This document shows, one piece after another, positions 1-6,771 of a stretch of DNA of 9,422 nucleotides; position 1 is the stretch's first letter; every line of letters starts with the position of its first letter. Under the pieces are notes generated by a model. The model did no database searches and was not told the origin of the DNA. It saw nothing but the letters and a program-made list of their open reading frames with translations. Source of the stretch: DATARH01 sp036278835 (GTDB lineage: Bacteria; Pseudomonadota; Alphaproteobacteria; ATCC43930; CGMCC-115725); the NCBI GenBank assembly GCA_036278835.1, contig DASUKH010000327.1:1-9422 (forward strand). The letters are read 5' to 3'. The translations under genes were made by a program, and so were the position numbers.

Positions 1-580
1 CGGCGCCGACGATGCGTTCTGCGGCGGGGTTCAGCTTGTCGAGTGGGGCGGCCAGCGCCTCGCCGAAGGGTGCCAGGTCGATCTTGGAGATCACCAGCGC
101 GTCGGCGACGGCGGCCTGGCGCGAGGCTTCGGCAAAGCGGCCGAGGGTGTCGGCGCCGCTGACGGCATCGACCAGCGTCACGACGCGCGCGAGGCGCAGC
201 CGCTGGTCGAGCATCGGGTCGGTGCCGAGGGTGAACAGGATCGGCGCCGGGTCGGCGAGGCCGCTGGTCTCGATGACGATGCGGCGGAAGGCGCGCACCC
301 GGCCGGCGTCGCGCCGGTCGATCAGGTCGCGCAGGGTCTGCGCCTGGTCCTCGCGCACCGCGCAGCAGAGAGAGCCGCCCGGCAGTTCGAGCACCTGGCC
401 CTCGACAAAATCGACCAGGTAGTGGTCGATCGCGATCTCGCCCACTTCGTTGATGACGACCGCGGTATCGGCAAACTCCGGCGCCGTCAGGGCGCGGCGC
501 AGCAGCGTCGTCTTGCCGCTGCCGAGAAACCCGGTCAGCAGCGTGACCGGTATGCCGTCCTGTGCGGGCCCGCTCGCCAC
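1..580 (-). CDS. CobW/YjiA-type (G3E) P-loop GTPase, 3' end cut by window edge
   Basis: This is the N-terminal 193 codons of a G3E-family GTPase; members act as metallochaperones or metal-insertion GTPases (CobW, YjiA, zinc-related COG0523). Seen directly, numbering from the GTG at 580: a Walker A loop GFLGSGKT at residues 17-24, the family motif INEVGE at 43-48, GGSLCCAVR at 68-76 where the family normally has the metal-binding CxCC, the ETSGLADP block at 104-111, and the guanine-specificity motif SKID at 165-168. The C-terminal domain lies outside the window. The first Cys of CxCC is Ser70, so metal affinity may be altered. There is no in-frame ATG; GTG at 580 (or TTG at 586) is the best start before the P-loop, but its Shine-Dalgarno is poor. 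It lies 85 bp downstream of the iron-sulfur gene on the same strand and may be cotranscribed. Family assignment is firm; the metal and client protein are unknown. Confidence 0.9.
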   Translation of the reverse strand, partial: MASGPAQDGIPVTLLTGFLGSGKTTLLRRALTAPEFADTAVVINEVGEIAIDHYLVDFVEGQVLELPGGSLCCAVREDQAQTLRDLIDRRDAGRVRAFRRIVIETSGLADPAPILFTLGTDPMLDQRLRLARVVTLVDAVSGADTLGRFAEASRQAAVADALVISKIDLAPFGEALAAPLDKLNPAAERIVGA

Positions 581-665
581 CGCCAATGCCGATCCCGATG
601 TTGCCCCCGCGATGGTTTCACGCGCCGGGCGCGGCGGCAAGCGTCGATGCGAGTGCAGGCGCGGC

Positions 666-1979
666 TCAGCGGTCGCCGAACATGTCCTGGGCGAGGACGT
701 CGCGCACCGTGTCGAGGTCAAGCCGGTGCGCCGCGATCAGATCGGAGGCGTCGGCGACGATCGCGTCGATGTCGCCCATCAGCCGCAGCCGCTTATAAAG
801 ATCGGGGATGTGGATTCCCATGCTCTCGCCGATCAATTCCATGAAGTTGATCAGCTCGAACGACACCTGCGGCTGATACGTGACGAGCTCGCGATGGCAG
901 GCGTGAAAGATCGAGGCGAAGGTCGTGACCCCCGCCGCGGCGGCGGCGCGGAACTCGCGTTCGCGCAATTCCGCCTTGAATTCGGGCAGCACCGAAAGAT
1001 GGCTCGCTTGCGTACTGAGGACGGGCACGTCGAGCTCGACGACTTCAAGGCCCGGTATCGCACCGAGCACCTGCTTGACGGCCATCATGACGCCGGGCAG
1101 GGCCGAGCGCTCCTGCAGCGCCACCCGCTTCTCGACCGGGTGCACGAACAGGGGCCGCAAATCGTCGAGCCGCTCGGCGAAAAACTCGGCGATCGGGTTC
1201 ATGTCGAACGGCGCCGCGCCGAACGACTCCCGGTAGGCCGGCAATGCCACCTCGGCGATCTGGATCTGGCAGCTCGGGCACCAGGCAATGACCCGCGAGG
1301 CGCCGGGGCGGCTCAGCCGCTCGATCGTGTTGTACGAGACCCGGCCGGCGGTCTTGGCGTCGCCGCGCTTGAACTGCTGGATGCCGCAGCACGCCGCGGT
1401 GCCGCCCATCACCTCGTAGCTGACGCCGAGCGCGTCCAAGACTTCGAGCACCAGGAGCGCGATGTGCGGCGTTTTGATGACGTTGCAGCCGGTGTAGAAG
1501 ACGATTTCCGGCGCGCTCTCGTATTCGTCGCGGGCGCGCAAGGGCGGGCTCAGCCGCGCCAGCACCTCGGGCGGCAGTTGCAGGCGCGAGATGACCCGCG
1601 TGCCGCGGCCCATGCTGTTGAAATATTGCTGGGCGCCGCGGCGCACCGCCTCCTCGCCCTGCTTCGCCTTGGCGGCGATCCGCGCCATGTTGACCATGAA
1701 CCGCGGATTGACCCCGTAGTCGCAGGCCGGGATGCACTTGCCGCTGTTGGTGCAGACCTGGGCCCAACGCTCTGCGTCCTTGCTGCCCTCGCCGCCGGCG
1801 AGCAGGTCGATGATACCCTCGGCGATCGCGACGGCATTGCCGGGGTCGAGCCCCGCCGGCTCGACCATCGGACACGCCGCCACGCATTTGCCGCAGCGGG
1901 TGCAGGCGTCAACGATGTCGTCGACCCTGCCATGAAGGGAATCGACAAACGATATGCCGCCAGTGTCCGCCGGAGCCAT
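666..1979 (-). CDS. CCG-domain iron-sulfur protein (GlcF/HdrD-like electron-transfer subunit)
   Basis: This 437-residue protein resembles the iron-sulfur subunits of glycolate oxidase and heterodisulfide-reductase-like complexes, which pass electrons from a flavoprotein dehydrogenase. Seen: an N-terminal ferredoxin motif C26-x2-C29-x2-C32-x3-C36-P; a second motif C76-T-N-S79-G-K-C82-I-P-A-C86-D, where the second Cys is Ser and the following Pro is Asp; one complete CCG domain, C165-x31-C197-C198-x35-C234-x2-C237; and a C-terminal half in which the second CCG domain has decayed to a single Cys (C361 in a HACH context). No signal peptide or membrane segment is visible, so it is probably cytoplasmic or membrane-associated through partners. 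The start at 1979 is chosen because AGGGGG lies 5 nt upstream; an ATG at 2027 would add 16 residues. No flavoprotein partner (GlcD or lactate dehydrogenase type) is in the window, so the substrate is unknown. The family is sure, the specific role is not. Confidence 0.88.
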   Translation of the reverse strand: MAPADTGGISFVDSLHGRVDDIVDACTRCGKCVAACPMVEPAGLDPGNAVAIAEGIIDLLAGGEGSKDAERWAQVCTNSGKCIPACDYGVNPRFMVNMARIAAKAKQGEEAVRRGAQQYFNSMGRGTRVISRLQLPPEVLARLSPPLRARDEYESAPEIVFYTGCNVIKTPHIALLVLEVLDALGVSYEVMGGTAACCGIQQFKRGDAKTAGRVSYNTIERLSRPGASRVIAWCPSCQIQIAEVALPAYRESFGAAPFDMNPIAEFFAERLDDLRPLFVHPVEKRVALQERSALPGVMMAVKQVLGAIPGLEVVELDVPVLSTQASHLSVLPEFKAELREREFRAAAAAGVTTFASIFHACHRELVTYQPQVSFELINFMELIGESMGIHIPDLYKRLRLMGDIDAIVADASDLIAAHRLDLDTVRDVLAQDMFGDR

Positions 1980-1984
1980 GCTCG

Positions 1985-1990
1985 CCCCCT
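1985..1990 (-). promoter_or_regulatory. Shine-Dalgarno fixing the start of the iron-sulfur gene
   Basis: Read on the minus strand this is AGGGGG, 5 nt ahead of the ATG at 1979. It favours the shorter 437-residue product over the in-frame ATG at 2027. Confidence 0.65.
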
Positions 1991-2032
1991 GGGTTGCGCG
2001 GCCAATACAGGTCGCGCCGGTCTTCATCGTGC

Positions 2033-2059
2033 GAGGGCCGCCCGGAAAGAACGGCCCTC
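2033..2059 (-). terminator. Perfect 8-bp stem-loop 22 nt after the VOC gene stop
   Basis: GAGGGCCG at 2033-2040 is perfectly complementary to CGGCCCTC at 2052-2059, with an 11-nt loop. On the minus strand it falls in the gap between the VOC gene and the iron-sulfur gene. No U-tract follows, so it is not a classical intrinsic terminator. It could be a weak terminator, a 3'-end stabilising hairpin or a processing site between the two genes. Confidence 0.4.
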
Positions 2060-2081
2060 TGCGGGTTTGGTTCGCGCCGGT

Positions 2082-2468
2082 TCAGGCCGCCGGCATGCGG
2101 TAAAGCCCGCACAGCTTGTTGCCGTCGGGATCGCGAAGATAAGCCAGATACAACTGGCCGGCGGCCCCTTGGCGCACGCCGGGCGGGTCCTCGATCGTCG
2201 TGCCGCCATTCGCGACCCCGGCTTTGTGCCAGGCGTCCGCCTGCCTGGTGTTGCTCATCGCGAAGCCGATCGTGCCGCCATTGGCATGGCCGGCCGGCCT
2301 GCCGTCGATCGGCTTCGATACCATGAAGCGCCCGCCATCGTGCGCGTAGATCAGCCGGCCTTTCGCGTCCTCGACACCGGGCTTGCCGCCGATCGCGGCA
2401 AACACGGCGTCGTAGAACTTCTTTGACCGGGCGATGTCGTTGCTCCCGACCATGATGTGGCTGAACAT
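2082..2468 (-). CDS. VOC-superfamily (glyoxalase/bleomycin-resistance fold) small protein
   Basis: This 128-residue protein has the single-module VOC pattern. It opens with FSHIMVGSNDIARSKKFYDA (residues 2-21), the usual first beta strand and helix. A GGTIGF strand follows at 64-69, and it ends in the conserved turn RDPDGNK (112-118) and a final strand. VOC proteins include glyoxalases, extradiol dioxygenases, epimerases and drug-binding proteins. His4 sits at the usual first metal position, but the last metal-ligand Glu, normally just after DPDGNK, appears replaced (Leu119-Cys120-Gly121). A classical glyoxalase I metal site is therefore doubtful, and binding or an altered chemistry is possible. 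The ATG at 2468 has a good GAGGAG Shine-Dalgarno 8 nt upstream. It is codirectional with the MFS gene upstream (119-bp gap) and the iron-sulfur gene downstream (102-bp gap), probably with its own promoter. Fold assignment is confident, function open. Confidence 0.87.
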   Translation of the reverse strand: MFSHIMVGSNDIARSKKFYDAVFAAIGGKPGVEDAKGRLIYAHDGGRFMVSKPIDGRPAGHANGGTIGFAMSNTRQADAWHKAGVANGGTTIEDPPGVRQGAAGQLYLAYLRDPDGNKLCGLYRMPAA

Positions 2469-2538
2469 TCCGCTGTCTCCTCGTCAAAGCGGCAGCGCCA
2501 GCCGCGCCGCAGGCGGACGCGGTTTGCAGGCTGGGGAC

Positions 2539-2569
2539 AGTATGACCGAGCACTGCCCGGCGCGGACAA
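2539..2569 (-). promoter_or_regulatory. Possible sigma-70-like promoter for the VOC gene
   Basis: On the minus strand, TTGTCC (2569-2564, 4 of 6 matches to the -35 consensus) and CATACT (2544-2539, 4 of 6 to the -10) are separated by 19 nt, about 70 bp upstream of the VOC start. The spacer is longer than ideal and a GC-rich genome weakens consensus calls, so this is only a candidate. Confidence 0.22.
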
Positions 2570-2587
2570 AAATCTCGCCTGTGCGGA

Positions 2588-3835
2588 TCAGGAACCGCGC
2601 CGCCGCAACCCTCTGATCGTCATCGCCAGCAAGCCGCATAGCGGCAGCATGCAGGCGCCGTACATCAGAAAGCTTTGGCCCGCGCCGAAGCGGTCGGCAA
2701 GCCCGCCCATCACCGGCGGGATCAGGATCGAGCTGAGCCGCTGCCCGGTCTGCCGCAGCCCGACCACCGCGCCCTGCTGGTGGCGGCCGACAGCGCGTGC
2801 CTGCACCGACAGCACGAGCGGTTGGATGACTCCTTCGATCCAGCCGCGCGCCATCTGAAACAGCACGAGCATCCCGAAGATGCCGCCGAGCAGCGGCGTC
2901 GCGGCGACCAAGAGGATTGCGAGCATCGTGCCGCCCAGCATTGTGCGCAGCGGATTGCCGAGGCGCATCGCGCGGCCGGCGAACAGCGAGCCGAAGCCGC
3001 TCGAAATTTCCGACGCGGCGAACAGGATGCCGATCGTCGTGCCGACAAACGCGATGTGGTCGAGATAGACGACATAGACCGAGGTCTGGACGCTGTAGGT
3101 CGTGTTGCGCATCGCGACGATGGCCATCGACAGCGCCACCGCGGGGATCGCGACCAGCTTGAACGAGTTGACGTAATCGGAGGCGCGGGGCCACACGTCG
3201 CGGGCCCGGAAACGCGTCCTCGCGGCGCCGATCGCCGGGTGCACGGCGAAGGGTTCCGCTTCCGGGATCCGCAACAGCGCGGTCGTCAGGACCGCGCCCC
3301 AGGCGGAACCGAGAAGATAGGCCGGCCACGCGCCGCCGAAATCCCAGATCGCCCCCGCGACGATCGGCGCCGAGGTCGAGCCGAGCCGCGCGAAAAAGCT
3401 GAACCTGCCGATATACCGGGCATCGCCCTCGGTGAGCTGCGCGATCAGGGTCTGCGCGCCCGACCAGGCGAAGGAGACGGCGGCGCCGTTGACCAGCTGC
3501 AGCAGCAACAAGGCCCAGAAGCCGGACGCCAGCGGGAACAGCGGCGCCAGCGCCATCCCGGTCCACACGAAGACGAGGGTGACAGCCCGCGTCCCGAAGC
3601 GGTCCATCAGGACCCCGATATGGATCGACAAGAACAGCGAAAGGATCGATCGCGCGCCGACCAGGATGCCGACCTCCGAGGCATCGAACCCGAGCGACAG
3701 GCCGTAGAGCGGGATCAGGAACGTGAAGAAATCGACATAGCCCATGCTGAACGGCCCGGCCAAATAGAGCGAGGCCGGCGGGCGGGGACCGGAAGCAGGC
3801 AGCGGCGCGGCCGGGACCGCGGGGCGGTAGGTCAT
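2588..3835 (-). CDS. Major facilitator superfamily (MFS) transporter
   Basis: This inner-membrane secondary carrier of about 415 residues has the usual 12-helix MFS size and hydrophobicity. The first membrane segment begins near residue 22. The loop between helices 2 and 3 carries the signature motif A as GVLMDRFGTRAV (G-x-L-x-D-R-x-G-x-R). A hydrophilic central loop rich in Arg and Ala follows helix 6 and separates the two halves. The second half repeats a degenerate motif A (SLFAGRAMRLGNPLR), and a late GLADRFG loop precedes the last helices. Substrate cannot be inferred; the closest general description is a drug or small-metabolite MFS carrier. The start is uncertain: ATG 3835 puts the first helix at a normal distance, while ATG 3868 and GTG 3901 are in-frame alternatives and none has a convincing Shine-Dalgarno. 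It is divergent from the TPR-amidase pair and followed by the VOC gene on the same strand. Confidence 0.9.
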   Translation of the reverse strand: MTYRPAVPAAPLPASGPRPPASLYLAGPFSMGYVDFFTFLIPLYGLSLGFDASEVGILVGARSILSLFLSIHIGVLMDRFGTRAVTLVFVWTGMALAPLFPLASGFWALLLLQLVNGAAVSFAWSGAQTLIAQLTEGDARYIGRFSFFARLGSTSAPIVAGAIWDFGGAWPAYLLGSAWGAVLTTALLRIPEAEPFAVHPAIGAARTRFRARDVWPRASDYVNSFKLVAIPAVALSMAIVAMRNTTYSVQTSVYVVYLDHIAFVGTTIGILFAASEISSGFGSLFAGRAMRLGNPLRTMLGGTMLAILLVAATPLLGGIFGMLVLFQMARGWIEGVIQPLVLSVQARAVGRHQQGAVVGLRQTGQRLSSILIPPVMGGLADRFGAGQSFLMYGACMLPLCGLLAMTIRGLRRRGS

Positions 3836-3880
3836 GCGCGCATTCTGCCATGCCGGCCGCTCCTGCATCGCGCAATTGCC

Positions 3881-3901
3881 GTGCCGGCGCGAAAGCGGCA
3901 C
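3881..3901. promoter_or_regulatory. Inverted repeat in the MFS/TPR divergent gap, candidate operator
   Basis: GTGCCG (3881-3886) and CGGCAC (3896-3901) form a 6-bp inverted repeat separated by 9 nt, with an 8-bp palindrome GCAATTGC just beside it at 3872-3879. The position between divergent starts suits a regulator site, but no regulator gene is in the window. Short GC-rich repeats are common by chance here. Confidence 0.2.
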
Positions 3902-3911
3902 CCTGTCCGGC

Positions 3912-3916
3912 GGAGG
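3912..3916 (+). promoter_or_regulatory. Shine-Dalgarno fixing the start of the TPR gene
   Basis: GGAGG lies 8 nt ahead of the ATG at 3925. The frame is open back to an ATG at 3850, but that start has no ribosome site and would add 25 poorly protein-like residues, so 3925 is preferred. Confidence 0.75.
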
Positions 3917-3924
3917 ATAAAGAT

Positions 3925-5298
3925 ATGGTGACGCTTTACGATGCCCCCGCCGCCGGCACGCCGGCCATGCCGGTCGCGCCCGTTTCCGCCCGCGATTGCC
4001 GACCGGTCAAGAATCGCTACGACCTGCCGCTGTCCACCGCCTCGTCTGCCGCGCGGCAGGCCTATGGCGAGGGCTGCGAGGTGAAGCTGACGGCGTATCC
4101 CGGCGCGATCGAGGCGTTCGACCGGGCGATCGCCGCCGATCCCGGCTTTGCCCTGGCCCACGCCGCCCGGGCGCACGCGCTGCTGGAGCAGGGCGATGCG
4201 GCTGCCGCGCGCGCGTCGATGGCAACCGCCAGTTCGCTTGCCGCCGGCCTGTCGGAGCGGGAAGCCAGCCATGTCGCGTTTTTCGGTCTGCTGGTGGCAG
4301 GAGACGCCGAAGCAGCGCTTGCCGCGGTGCGCGGGCATTTGAATGCCTGGCCACACGATGCCGTGGTCCTCGCCACCACCGCATTCACCAACGGCCTGAT
4401 CGGCAGTTCCGGCCGTGCCGGTCAGAAGCGTATGTTGTTGGAGCTGTTGGACGGTCTTGCCCCGAGCTACGGGGATGATTGGTGGTTCGCGGCCCATCAC
4501 GGGATGGCGTTGTCGGAGAACGGCCAGCGCGGCGCTGCCCGCCCGCTGATCGAGCGCTCGCTCGAACAAAACCCGAAGAACCCGTGGGCGGCGCACGCCT
4601 TCGCGCATCTCTGCTACGAGGCGGGCCAACCGGAGGCGGCCCGCGCCTTTCTGGCGCCGTGGCTGACGAGCTACCCGCGCGGGGGCGCCCTTTACAGCCA
4701 CCTGAGCTGGCACCTGGCGCTGGTCCACCTGGAGGTCGGGGAGGCGGAAGCGGCGCTCCGGCTTTTCCGCGATGCGATTGCGCACGACGTGCACAGCGGG
4801 CCGCCGCGCGGCAAGGTGACCGACCCGGTTTCCTTCTTGTGGCGCTGGGAACTCGCCGGCCATCCGCGCGACGGCGCCGCGTGGCGCGCGATGCACGAAT
4901 TCGCGACCGGCGCGTTTCCGAATGCCGGTGTCGCCTTTTCCGATGTGCACATTGCGCTTGTTCAGGTGGTGGCCGGCGACGCCGATGCGCTGGCGGCGCG
5001 CGCCCGGCAGATCGACGAGCTGGCCGGCAACGGCCGCTATCCGTCCGGCTCCATGGTCCCGGCGGTGTCGCGCGGTTTCGCCGCTTTCGAAGAGGGCGAT
5101 TTTTCGGCCGCGATCGATGCCCTTCAGCCGGTTCGCGGCGAACTCGAACGGATCAGCGGCAGCCGCGCCCAGCTCGACCTTGTCGAGTTCACGCTGTTGA
5201 AGGCCTATCTCGGGGCGGGTCAGCCGGACGAGGCGCGCCGGATGCTGCGCGGGCGTGGACGAGGCTCCGGTCGGGTTCCGGTGGCCGGGTTGATGTAG
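3925..5298 (+). CDS. TTC38-like tetratricopeptide repeat protein
   Basis: This 457-residue all-helical repeat protein resembles the TTC38 family, found in bacteria and animals and still without an assigned reaction. Visible TPR-like helix pairs include residues 58-90 (AIEAFDRAIAADPGFALAHA), 187-218 and 222-252. Family-like landmarks are AAHHGMALSENGQ near 189-201, AHAFAHLCYEAGQPEAAR at 223-240, YSHLSWHLALVHLEVGE at 257-273 and DPVSFLWRWELAGHPRD at 300-316. The His and Trp residues in these blocks are what distinguish TTC38 from a generic TPR scaffold. No signal peptide or membrane helix is seen, so it is likely cytoplasmic. Length agrees with the family. The last 16 residues are Arg/Gly-rich and low in complexity but end on a normal stop. 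The amidase gene starts 14 nt downstream with its own ribosome site, implying one transcript and perhaps a shared pathway. Family assignment is by pattern memory. Confidence 0.85.
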   Translation: MVTLYDAPAAGTPAMPVAPVSARDCRPVKNRYDLPLSTASSAARQAYGEGCEVKLTAYPGAIEAFDRAIAADPGFALAHAARAHALLEQGDAAAARASMATASSLAAGLSEREASHVAFFGLLVAGDAEAALAAVRGHLNAWPHDAVVLATTAFTNGLIGSSGRAGQKRMLLELLDGLAPSYGDDWWFAAHHGMALSENGQRGAARPLIERSLEQNPKNPWAAHAFAHLCYEAGQPEAARAFLAPWLTSYPRGGALYSHLSWHLALVHLEVGEAEAALRLFRDAIAHDVHSGPPRGKVTDPVSFLWRWELAGHPRDGAAWRAMHEFATGAFPNAGVAFSDVHIALVQVVAGDADALAARARQIDELAGNGRYPSGSMVPAVSRGFAAFEEGDFSAAIDALQPVRGELERISGSRAQLDLVEFTLLKAYLGAGQPDEARRMLRGRGRGSGRVPVAGLM

Positions 5299-5312
5299 AA
5301 CAGGAGCCGTTG

Positions 5313-6764
5313 ATGAGCGACGAATTGTGGCGGATGTCGGCGGTCGAGGCGGTGGCGCGGCTGCGGAAAGGGGAGCTTGCGCCGCTTGAGCTGGTGGACG
5401 CCGCCGCCGCCCGCATCGCCGCGGTCGAGCCGGCGGTCAACGCGCTGCCGACCCTCTGCCTCGACCGCGCCCGCGACCATGCAAGGCGCATCATGCAAGG
5501 GGGCGCGGCCTGCGAAGCCGCGGGCGAAGCAGGCTGGCTCGCCGGCCTGCCGGTCTCGATCAAGGACCTGACCGACGTGGCCGGGGTCCGCACCACCTAC
5601 GGCTCGCCGCTATTTGCCGATCACGTACCGGCCACATCGCACCCGCTCGTCGAGCGCATCGAGCGCAAGGGCGGCATCGTCATGGCCAAATCGAATACCC
5701 CGGAATTCGGCGCCGGCGGCAGCACCTTCAATGAGGTGTTCGGCCGGACCCGCAACCCCTGGAACACCACACTGACCTCCGGCGGCTCGACCGGTGGCGG
5801 CGCGGTGTCGCTGGCGACGGGCGAAGTCTTTCTGGCGCAAGGCACCGACCACGGCGGCTCGCTGCGCGGCCCGGGCAGCCATTGCTCAGTCGTCGGCATG
5901 CGGCCGTCGCCCGGCCGGGTGACGCGCGGCACCGCGAACAACCTCTGGAGCCCGCTCTCGGTGCAGGGGCCGATGGCGCGCAGCGTCGCCGATCTGGCGC
6001 TGTTCCTCGACGCGATGGCCGGGTTCTGCCCGCATGATCCGATGACGTTCGATCCGCCGGCGGTGTCGTTCAGCGAGAGCCTCGGCCGGCCGGCCGCGCC
6101 CAGGCGGGTCGCGTTCACCGCCGACTACAACGGCCGCATGCCGATCGACCGGGAGGTGCGCGAAATCTGCACTCGCGCGGCGCGGCGTTTCGAGGAGCTG
6201 GGGTGCATCGTCGAGGAAGCCTCGCCCGAGATCGGCGCCGCCGACGAGGCCTTTCACATCCTGCGCGGCCAGCATTTCATCGTCGACCGCGAGCTGCAAC
6301 TCCGCAGCCACCGCGACAAGCTGAAACCGGACATCATCTGGAACACCGAACGCGGTCTTGCCCAGACGCCGTCCGATATTGCCCGCGCCGATCGCGAGCG
6401 CGCCGCGTTCTACCGCCGCATGGTCGCGTTCTTCGGCACCTATGATCTGCTGGTGACGCCCGGCGCCCAAACTCCGGCGTTTGACGTCAATCTGCGCAAT
6501 GCCCCGACGATCGGCGGCCAGAAGCCCCCGAACTACATGGGCGGCTCGACCGCCACGGCCGTCATAACGCTGACCGCCTGCCCCGCAATGGCCGTGCCGT
6601 GCGGCTTCGATCAATTCGGACGGCCGGTTGGTCTGCAGCTCGTCGGCCGGCCGCGCGGAGAAGCGGCGCTGCTGCAGGCGGCTTTGCTGTTCGAGCAGTT
6701 GCTCGGTTTGAACCGGCTCCTGCCGATTGATCCCAGGCCAGGGTCGGTTCCACCGACGACCTGA
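5313..6764 (+). CDS. Amidase-signature family amidohydrolase
   Basis: This 483-residue serine hydrolase of the amidase-signature family cleaves carboxamides or related C-N bonds. The Ser-cisSer-Lys triad is all present: Lys84 in VSIKD, cis-Ser159 in SGGSTGGG, and the nucleophile Ser183 in GTDHGGSLRGP. The 24-residue spacing between the two serines matches the family exactly. The second Ser of the usual GGSSGG is Thr160. Further family blocks are AKSNTPEFGAGG at 125-136 and the RNPWN turn at 147-151; the C-terminal NxxGxPxxxxP-type stretch reads ACPAMAVPCGFDQFGRPVGLQLVG. Members include amide-scavenging amidases, 6-aminohexanoate-cyclic-dimer hydrolase-like enzymes and GatA; the absence of GatB/GatC neighbours and the divergent signature argue against GatA. 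ATG 5313 is preceded by AGGAG at 6 nt; the open frame extending upstream overlaps the TPR gene and is not used. Probably cytoplasmic and cotranscribed with the TPR gene. Substrate unknown. Confidence 0.93.
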   Translation: MSDELWRMSAVEAVARLRKGELAPLELVDAAAARIAAVEPAVNALPTLCLDRARDHARRIMQGGAACEAAGEAGWLAGLPVSIKDLTDVAGVRTTYGSPLFADHVPATSHPLVERIERKGGIVMAKSNTPEFGAGGSTFNEVFGRTRNPWNTTLTSGGSTGGGAVSLATGEVFLAQGTDHGGSLRGPGSHCSVVGMRPSPGRVTRGTANNLWSPLSVQGPMARSVADLALFLDAMAGFCPHDPMTFDPPAVSFSESLGRPAAPRRVAFTADYNGRMPIDREVREICTRAARRFEELGCIVEEASPEIGAADEAFHILRGQHFIVDRELQLRSHRDKLKPDIIWNTERGLAQTPSDIARADRERAAFYRRMVAFFGTYDLLVTPGAQTPAFDVNLRNAPTIGGQKPPNYMGGSTATAVITLTACPAMAVPCGFDQFGRPVGLQLVGRPRGEAALLQAALLFEQLLGLNRLLPIDPRPGSVPPTT

Positions 6765-6771
6765 TCCCGGC

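Noticed and set aside
450..2426. A 658-codon open frame on the plus strand opposite the iron-sulfur and VOC genes
   Set aside because: It reads as Arg/Asp/His/Ala-rich low-complexity protein with no recognisable domain, while the minus strand encodes two clear families. Long antisense frames are expected at this GC content.
2570..2610. Possible intrinsic terminator after the MFS gene (five consecutive T on the minus strand)
   Set aside because: Only a 4-bp GCGG/CCGC stem precedes the T-run and it is not adjacent to it, so the structure is too weak to call.
2675..3931. A 418-codon plus-strand frame opposite the MFS gene
   Set aside because: Very rich in Arg, Asp, Glu and Gln, the mirror of a hydrophobic membrane-protein gene; the minus strand carries a clear MFS transporter.
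3832..4950. A 372-codon minus-strand frame opposite the TPR gene
   Set aside because: Arg/Gly-rich with no motif; the plus-strand TPR protein has recognisable repeats and a strong ribosome site.
5240..5298. Frameshift at the C-terminus of the TPR protein
   Set aside because: The tail is Arg/Gly-rich, but neither alternative frame gives a more convincing ending and the length fits the family.
4479..5312. Upstream extension of the amidase frame into the TPR gene
   Set aside because: The extension is Arg/Gly/Pro-rich without domains and lies in an alternative frame of a well-supported TPR gene. The Shine-Dalgarno at 5302-5306 marks the real start.
6765..6771. Bidirectional terminator between the convergent amidase and amidohydrolase genes
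   Set aside because: The gap is 7 bp and no inverted repeat spans it that I could find by eye.
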